A DNA stretch of 64,000 nucleotides from positions 1,189,001 to 1,253,000 of the forward strand of contig NZ_CP085876.1 in NCBI RefSeq assembly GCF_013284245.2, read 5' to 3'. Under the pieces are notes generated by a model that worked only from the letters and a program-made list of their open reading frames with translations, did no database searches and was not told the DNA's origin. Positions 59,700 through 64,000 of the stretch are shown piece by piece (position 1 is the first letter of the stretch; each line of letters begins with the position of its first letter). This DNA is from Brevibacillus sp. DP1.3A. GTDB taxonomy: Bacteria; Bacillota; Bacilli; Brevibacillales; Brevibacillaceae. Made by a program: the position numbers and the translations under genes.

Positions 59700-60818
59700 G
59701 TGGTAGAAAAAAAGAATGTCCTTGTACTGAACTGCGGAAGTTCTTCGGTGAAGTACAAGCTGTATGAAATGCCTTCCAAAACATTGATTGCGCATGATTA
59801 TTTGGAGCAAATCCAGCGTGACCAATATGAAGATGCTATTCGGGGAGTGTTTGAATCCCTCAAACAATATTCGATAGATATCGTTTCCCATCGTGTTGTC
59901 CACGGCGGGGAAGCATTTAAGCAGTCCGTTATTGTCAATGACCAAGTAAAAGACGAAATTCGTAACCTGTCCCGTTTCGCCCCGCTTCATAACCCCATTA
60001 ACCTGACTGGGATTGAAGTTGCTCAAAGTCTGTTTCCTGATTTGATTCACGTAGCTGTTTTTGATACAGCGTTCCACCAAACCATGCCACCATCTTCTTA
60101 TTTGTACGCACTGCCTTATGAATACTACGAGCAATACGGTATTCGCAAATACGGTTTCCATGGAACGTCTCACCGCTATGTCATGGGCCGTGCAGCAGAA
60201 ATGATGGGTCGCCCGAAAGAGCAGCTTCGTCTGATCAGCTGCCACATCGGAAGCGGGGTAAGTATCACGGCGATCCGAAATGGTGAATCGTATGATACGT
60301 CGATGGGTATGACGCCGTTGGCTGGTTTGTCCATGGGTACGCGAAGCGGAAACATTGACCCAGGTATCATCCCGTATATTGAGGAAATTGAAAAGACCGA
60401 CACGGCTGGCGCTATTAAGATTCTGAATAACAATAGCGGTCTCATGGGCGTATCGGGTGTATCCAACGATTTGCGCGACGTTATGAAAAAAGCAGAAGAT
60501 GGACATCTCCGCAGTAAGCTTGCGCTGGAATTGTTTACCACTATTCTGCATAAGCATGTGGGACTGTACCTTGCTCGACTGAATGGAGTCGACGGCATTA
60601 TCTTTACGGCAGGTGTCGGAGAGAATAGTGCTGCCGTGCGTGATTTGGTGTGCTCTGGTCTGGAATTTGCCGGGGTAAACCTGGATCGTGAGGTAAACCG
60701 CACCAGCAAAGGTGAGACATTTATCAGCACGAAATACTCTCCGGTAAAAGTCATGGTAATCCCGACAAATGAAGAACTTGTAATGGCAATGGATGCATTC
60801 GAACTGGGGCATAACTAG
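59700..60818 (+). CDS. ackA: acetate kinase-family protein
   Basis: Interconverts acetyl phosphate and acetate with ADP/ATP, or a close acyl kinase. All motifs of the ASKHA kinase are present: LVLNCGSSSVKYKLYEM, SHRVVHGG, AVFDTAFHQTMP, YGFHGTSHRYV, SCHIGSGVSI, MGTRSGNIDPGI and FTAGVGENS. At 372 residues it is about 25 shorter than typical AckA; the shortening is in the region after the first strand pair, where SKTLIAHDYLEQIQRDQYEDAIRGVF replaces a longer segment. GTG start at 59700. No phosphotransacetylase is adjacent. Confidence 0.92.
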   Translation: MVEKKNVLVLNCGSSSVKYKLYEMPSKTLIAHDYLEQIQRDQYEDAIRGVFESLKQYSIDIVSHRVVHGGEAFKQSVIVNDQVKDEIRNLSRFAPLHNPINLTGIEVAQSLFPDLIHVAVFDTAFHQTMPPSSYLYALPYEYYEQYGIRKYGFHGTSHRYVMGRAAEMMGRPKEQLRLISCHIGSGVSITAIRNGESYDTSMGMTPLAGLSMGTRSGNIDPGIIPYIEEIEKTDTAGAIKILNNNSGLMGVSGVSNDLRDVMKKAEDGHLRSKLALELFTTILHKHVGLYLARLNGVDGIIFTAGVGENSAAVRDLVCSGLEFAGVNLDREVNRTSKGETFISTKYSPVKVMVIPTNEELVMAMDAFELGHN

Positions 60819-60945
60819 CTTGGAGTAGGTGCCTAGAAAGAATAGGCTTTTCAGTATTGGAATTTCTCTGCTATACTAAGAGAATGAGGCTTCTGGTTTG
60901 AGGTTCTCACCATTTTTCTGAAAAAATAAAAGGAGTGCAAACTGG

Positions 60946-61359
60946 ATGGCAGTACAAGTGGGAAGCATCATCGAAGGAAAAGTGACAGCGATTAAACCGT
61001 TTGGGATGTTCGTAGCAGTCAGCGAAACGGAGCAGGGGCTGGTCCACATTTCCCAAGTAGCAAACGGTTTTGTTAAGGATATCAATGATCACTTTACCGT
61101 GGGGGCACAAGTAAAGGTAAAAGTACTCTCCATTGATGATGCAGGTAAAATCTCGCTTTCGGTTCGCGCAGCACTCCCAGCGCCTGAGCGTCCGGAACGT
61201 GAAGAACGCCGTGGTGGTGGATATCGTGGAGGCGACCGCGGAGGGAATGCAAAACGAGAAAGCGGAGCTTCTTTCGAAGACAAGATGAAAAAATGGATGA
61301 AGCACAGCGAAGAGAACCTTGCGACAATCAACAAAAAGAACGCAAAACGCGGCTACTAA
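60946..61359 (+). CDS. S1-domain RNA-binding protein (YugI/CvfD-like)
   Basis: 137 residues. The N-terminal 75 residues are a single S1 domain (VGSIIEGKVTAIKPFGMFVAVSETEQGLVHISQVANGFVKDINDHFTVGAQVKVKVLSID), as in general stress protein 13 of Bacillus subtilis. The middle is rich in Arg and Gly (EERRGGGYRGGDRGGNAKR), an RNA-contacting tail, and the end is DKMKKWMKHSEENLATINKKNAKRGY, conserved in this group. Probably associates with the ribosome. ATG 60946 follows AAAAGGAGTG. Confidence 0.92.
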   Translation: MAVQVGSIIEGKVTAIKPFGMFVAVSETEQGLVHISQVANGFVKDINDHFTVGAQVKVKVLSIDDAGKISLSVRAALPAPERPEREERRGGGYRGGDRGGNAKRESGASFEDKMKKWMKHSEENLATINKKNAKRGY

Positions 61360-61374
61360 GCCTTGCGATAACGT

Positions 61375-61407
61375 AAAAAGGACGGGGATGATTCCCGTCC
61401 TTTTTTG
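61375..61407. terminator. bidirectional terminator between the S1 and rhodanese genes
   Basis: AAAAAGGACGGG and CCCGTCCTTTTTT form a long stem with A and T runs on both sides, serving both convergent genes. Confidence 0.88.
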
Positions 61408-61410
61408 CGT

Positions 61411-61800
61411 CTAGTGTTCCAGTGGATTTCCTTCTTTTTGCCAGTATTCAAATCCGCCGAGCATCTCTTTTACTCGAAAGCCGAGAGCGGCCAGTTTCGC
61501 GCAGGCCTTTGCAGCACCGTTGCAGTTGGGACCCCAGCAGTAGACGACCATGAGCTTGGTCGGGTCCAGAGCAGCCGTCGTTTCAGCGGAAATAAGCGAA
61601 TGGGGGAGATTTAGAGCTCCGGGAACGTGACCATCCCGATACGCTTTCTCGCTGCGAGCATCCAGGATGTAGAAGCCTTCCACTCGGTTTTGGATGTCAT
61701 TCCATACATCAGCGACATCTGTCTCGATAGAAAGCTTGTTGAGAAAATGAGTGCGAGCTACTTCAGATGACGCGGCGGGTGTTTGCAAAACAAGAGACAT
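61411..61800 (-). CDS. rhodanese-domain protein
   Basis: 129-residue single rhodanese domain, possible sulfurtransferase. Features are GFYILDARSEKAYRDGHVPGALNLPHSLI, and the active-site loop VVYCWGPNCNGAAKACAKLAALGFRVKEMLGGFEYW with the catalytic Cys in YCWGPNC. A second Cys in the loop is unusual but occurs in some families. Start ATG 61800 after CGAGGAGGA (minus strand). Divergent from the LysR gene at 61921, which may regulate it. Confidence 0.9.
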   Translation of the reverse strand: MSLVLQTPAASSEVARTHFLNKLSIETDVADVWNDIQNRVEGFYILDARSEKAYRDGHVPGALNLPHSLISAETTAALDPTKLMVVYCWGPNCNGAAKACAKLAALGFRVKEMLGGFEYWQKEGNPLEH

Positions 61801-61863
61801 ATCAAAATCCTCCTCGTTACGTGTGATGGTTTATGAACAAAGCATAGCATTGAAGCAATCATC

Positions 61864-61880
61864 ATAGTTATCTATACTAT
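61864..61880. promoter_or_regulatory. LysR-type operator between rhodanese and lysR genes
   Basis: ATAGT-N7-ACTAT dyad, a T-N11-A type LysR box, midway between the divergent starts. Confidence 0.55.
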
Positions 61881-61920
61881 TTAATGAGGATCATTACTGA
61901 TTTCTATGGGAGGAAGCGGG

Positions 61921-62808
61921 ATGGAGCTGGTTTATTTACATACTTTTCGCGAAGTAGCTCGATATGGGAGCTTTACACGGGCAGCAGAAGAACTGGGCTA
62001 TGCTCAACCGACGGTAACGGCACAAATGCAAAAGCTGGAGCAGTCGTATGGAGCCCCGCTATTTGAAAGATACGGACGCAAGCTGCGACTGACGCAAGCA
62101 GGTGAAGCCTTGCTGCCGTATGCACGGGAATTGATTCGTCTGTATGGGGAATCTAAAGAAGTGATTAAGCAACAGATGACAGGTCCGATTGCCATTGGAA
62201 CGATCGATACATTGGCGGCGTTCTTTCTGCCGCCGTATTTGCAGGCTTTTTGTCAGCAATACCCTCAGGTTGATTTAGTATTGCGGACGGCTGGGGAAGC
62301 AGAAATTGTGCAACAGATCAGAGATGGTTATCTCGATTTCGGGATCATTTTCGATCGCCCTTGTACAGACCCTGAGTTAGTCACCCACGTTATTCGTGAG
62401 GAAGAATTGGTGATCGTCATGCCACTCGCACATCGATTCACAACAGCAACGGCACTCACTGTCCATGATTTGGGCAGCGAGCCACTTGTATTGACCGAAG
62501 AAGGCTGTACGTATCGGGGCATGCTGCTGGAGGCCTTTGGAGAAGCTGGGATGAGTCAGCGAATCGCCTGCCAGTTCAGCAATCCGGAAGCGATCAAGCA
62601 GTGTGTACGCTGTGGCTTGGGTGTAGCTTTGCTGCCGCTCATGGCGGTCAAGAGAGAGCTAGCAGATGGGGTGCTCACAGCCGTCCCGTTTCAGTCAGAT
62701 AAGCCGCCTTTTTCCATTCAGCTTGTTTATCATAAAAAGAAATGGCTATCACCTTCGATGGTGACGCTTGTAGATACGATTACGAGATCACAGAGAGAGG
62801 AATCGTGA
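61921..62808 (+). CDS. LysR-family transcriptional regulator
   Basis: 295 residues. Helix-turn-helix: LHTFREVARYGSFTRAAEELGYAQPTVTAQMQKLEQSYGAPLFERYGRKLRLTQAG. Effector domain from about residue 85 (GPIAIGTIDTLAAFFLPPYLQAFCQQYPQVDLVLRTAGEAEIVQQIRDGYLDFGIIFD), with Cys residues in EGCTYR and KQCVRCGLGVALLPL. ATG 61921 follows GGGAGGAAG; an ATG at 61906 overlaps that ribosome binding site. The divergent rhodanese gene is the probable target. Confidence 0.91.
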   Translation: MELVYLHTFREVARYGSFTRAAEELGYAQPTVTAQMQKLEQSYGAPLFERYGRKLRLTQAGEALLPYARELIRLYGESKEVIKQQMTGPIAIGTIDTLAAFFLPPYLQAFCQQYPQVDLVLRTAGEAEIVQQIRDGYLDFGIIFDRPCTDPELVTHVIREEELVIVMPLAHRFTTATALTVHDLGSEPLVLTEEGCTYRGMLLEAFGEAGMSQRIACQFSNPEAIKQCVRCGLGVALLPLMAVKRELADGVLTAVPFQSDKPPFSIQLVYHKKKWLSPSMVTLVDTITRSQREES

Positions 62809-63614
62809 GCAGGATGCAGCTAGATACTTCACCATTTGTCGCATGTACACCCGAGGAGACAGTCCATCCGGGAGTGCGACTCTATACCGTCAGCTACTAC
62901 AGTCAAGGCTTGCTGGTAAAAGCTTCCTTGGCTGTACCAGAGGCCTATTTTCAGGAGGGAGCACGTGTGCCAGCTCTCCTGTATTGCCGAGGCGGGATAA
63001 AAGGAGTGGGACGTGTCAGACCCGAGCGAATCAGTCAAATGGCCGCCTTTGGCTACGTGGTCCTCGCTCCTCATTACCGTGGCAACGAAGGCGGAGAGGG
63101 CCGGGATGAATTCGGAGGGGCAGACAGGCATGATGTGTTTGCTGCATTTGAATTGCTCGGCAACCTAGAGAAGGTGGATAAGGGGAGAATCAGCGTCTAC
63201 GGCTTTTCACGCGGTGGCATCATGGCCTTGTTTACCGCAATGGAGTGCAAGGGCGTGTTGTCTTGCGTCGTATGGAGCGGCGTCAGCGACATGTTTTTGA
63301 CCTATGAAGAGCGGGTTGATCTGAGAAGGATGCTGCGCAGAATCATCGGTCACCCGCGTAAGCAGGAGGATGCCTATCGCGATCGGACGCCTTTGTATCG
63401 GATGGACGAGATTTCTTGCCCTGTGCTGATCATACATGGAACGGAAGATGAGAATGTGGGAGTGGAGCATGCTCATAAATTGGCAGATGCGTTGACGCGA
63501 GCAGGCAAACCGTATGAAAAATGGCTGGCGCAAGGGGCCAGCCATCTGTTTGTCGGAGAAGATATAGAGATGTATACGCGCAAGATGTTCGCTTGGCTGG
63601 ATGCGCAAGCCTAA
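62805..63614 (+). CDS. alpha/beta-hydrolase of the prolyl oligopeptidase group
   Basis: About 269 residues. The oxyanion strand is VPALLYCRGGIKGVGRV, followed by VVLAPHYRGNEGGEGRDEFGGADRHDVFAAFELL, nucleophile elbow VYGFSRGGIMA with Ser, Asp in LIIHGTEDENVGVEHA and His in GASHLF. This is the S9/dienelactone-hydrolase-like plan for peptidases and acyl esterases. GTG 62805 overlaps the LysR stop (GTGA); ATG 62814 with GAGAGGAA upstream is an alternative three codons on. The start is the uncertain part. Confidence 0.88.
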   Translation: MSRMQLDTSPFVACTPEETVHPGVRLYTVSYYSQGLLVKASLAVPEAYFQEGARVPALLYCRGGIKGVGRVRPERISQMAAFGYVVLAPHYRGNEGGEGRDEFGGADRHDVFAAFELLGNLEKVDKGRISVYGFSRGGIMALFTAMECKGVLSCVVWSGVSDMFLTYEERVDLRRMLRRIIGHPRKQEDAYRDRTPLYRMDEISCPVLIIHGTEDENVGVEHAHKLADALTRAGKPYEKWLAQGASHLFVGEDIEMYTRKMFAWLDAQA

Positions 63615-64000
63615 TCTTCTTTTGGAGTAAGCGGTAGCGTGATGATGATTTCCGTTCCTTTCCCCAGCTTACTGTTCACGTGCAGCTCCCCACCGTGGTT
63701 TTCAACCATTCGTCGGGAAATCGGCAGCCCCAGACCTGTTCCATCCTCTTTTAAGGAGAAGAACGGATCGAATATACGCACCAGATACTCTTGGGAAATG
63801 CCTTCTCCCGTGTCTCTGACATGAATATGGACAGCTTGATCGTCCAGGCGGCTTTCAATGGAGAGAACGCCGCCGTCTTTCATGGCTTCAATGCTGTTTT
63901 TCATTAAATTTAACAGGATTTGCTTTAATTGCTCGACATCGACGTGAATGCGAATGCTCGGATCACAGCGGTCTACGATTTCAATCCCATGCAGCATAGC
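63611..64000 (-). CDS. sensor histidine kinase, C-terminal ATPase part (5' end outside window)
   Basis: Only the C-terminal 130 residues are in the window. They form a GHKL ATPase domain: N box QILLNLMKNSIEAMKD, G1 box VRDTGEGIS, F box IFDPFFSLKEDGTGLGLPIS with G2, and NHGGELHVNSKLGKGTEIIITLPL. The frame stays open to the window end. It is a KinB/sporulation- or AtoS-like type judging by the N box, but the sensor part is not visible. Confidence 0.88.
   Translation of the reverse strand, partial: AMLHGIEIVDRCDPSIRIHVDVEQLKQILLNLMKNSIEAMKDGGVLSIESRLDDQAVHIHVRDTGEGISQEYLVRIFDPFFSLKEDGTGLGLPISRRMVENHGGELHVNSKLGKGTEIIITLPLTPKED

Noticed and set aside
1..64000. tRNA, rRNA or CRISPR loci
   Set aside because: Scanned for cloverleaf-type gene ends, rRNA-like stretches and regularly spaced short repeats; nothing convincing was seen.

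Overview
The window looks like a chromosomal segment of a Gram-positive, spore-former-type Firmicute, most likely Brevibacillus or a close relative in the Paenibacillaceae. The reasons are AddAB instead of RecBCD, a ctaG/DUF420/ctaB/ctaA heme-A block, strong AGGAGG-type ribosome binding sites with some GTG and TTG starts, a good catabolite-responsive element, lipoprotein-type solute-binding and adaptor proteins, and moderate base composition. The genus is an inference from gene content; no marker gene for species placement is present.

Layout. 1-4.2 kb: the 3' part of a beta-oxidation-like operon (3-hydroxyacyl-CoA dehydrogenase, a second dehydrogenase-like protein that has lost its catalytic His, two thiolases, a hotdog thioesterase). 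4.4-5.2 kb: PaaX-type regulator. 5.35-10.9 kb: a complete LivHMGFK-type ABC importer followed by a soluble chemoreceptor-like protein. 11.0-15.2 kb: paaABCD (phenylacetyl-CoA epoxidase) and an aldehyde dehydrogenase. Together these read as one aromatic-acid catabolic locus with uptake, possible taxis, ring epoxidation, beta-oxidation and its own regulator. 15.7-19.2 kb: heme A and cytochrome oxidase assembly. 19.7-20.4 kb: a secreted protein of unknown function. 20.6-32.8 kb: sbcD-sbcC-addB-addA recombination and repair run. 33.3-37.2 kb: DinB-like protein, amino acid permease, DUF402 protein, AT-rich secreted Ig-like protein. 37.2-41.7 kb: accessory patch with a uridylate kinase fragment, a complete IS3-family element and a merR / AHSA1-like / MFS efflux cassette. 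41.9-44.6 kb: topB and a glyoxalase-fold protein. 44.8-48.7 kb: TetR-controlled ABC exporter. 48.8-54.3 kb: purU, divergent LysR/MFS pair, carboxylesterase, scoAB. 54.5-59.0 kb: RND-type adaptor and RND-like membrane protein. 59.1-64 kb: VanZ-like protein, acetate kinase, S1-domain protein, rhodanese, LysR, hydrolase and the 3' end of a sensor kinase gene.

The most unusual signal is not protein coding. Two intergenic regions about 13.6 kb apart (after ctaA and after addA) carry the same roughly 400-base composite: a 201-202 base element closed by a 21-bp stem and, about 100 bases later, an 80-base hairpin element. Several stem positions differ between copies in a compensatory way. A third, strongly diverged copy of the first module lies in the opposite orientation between the aldehyde dehydrogenase gene and ctaG; its stems have entirely different sequence but still pair perfectly, and it keeps an identical 17-base core. 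This is what a structured RNA, or a mobile element that depends on single-strand folding, would look like.

No tRNA, rRNA, CRISPR array, prophage or recognisable defence island was seen.
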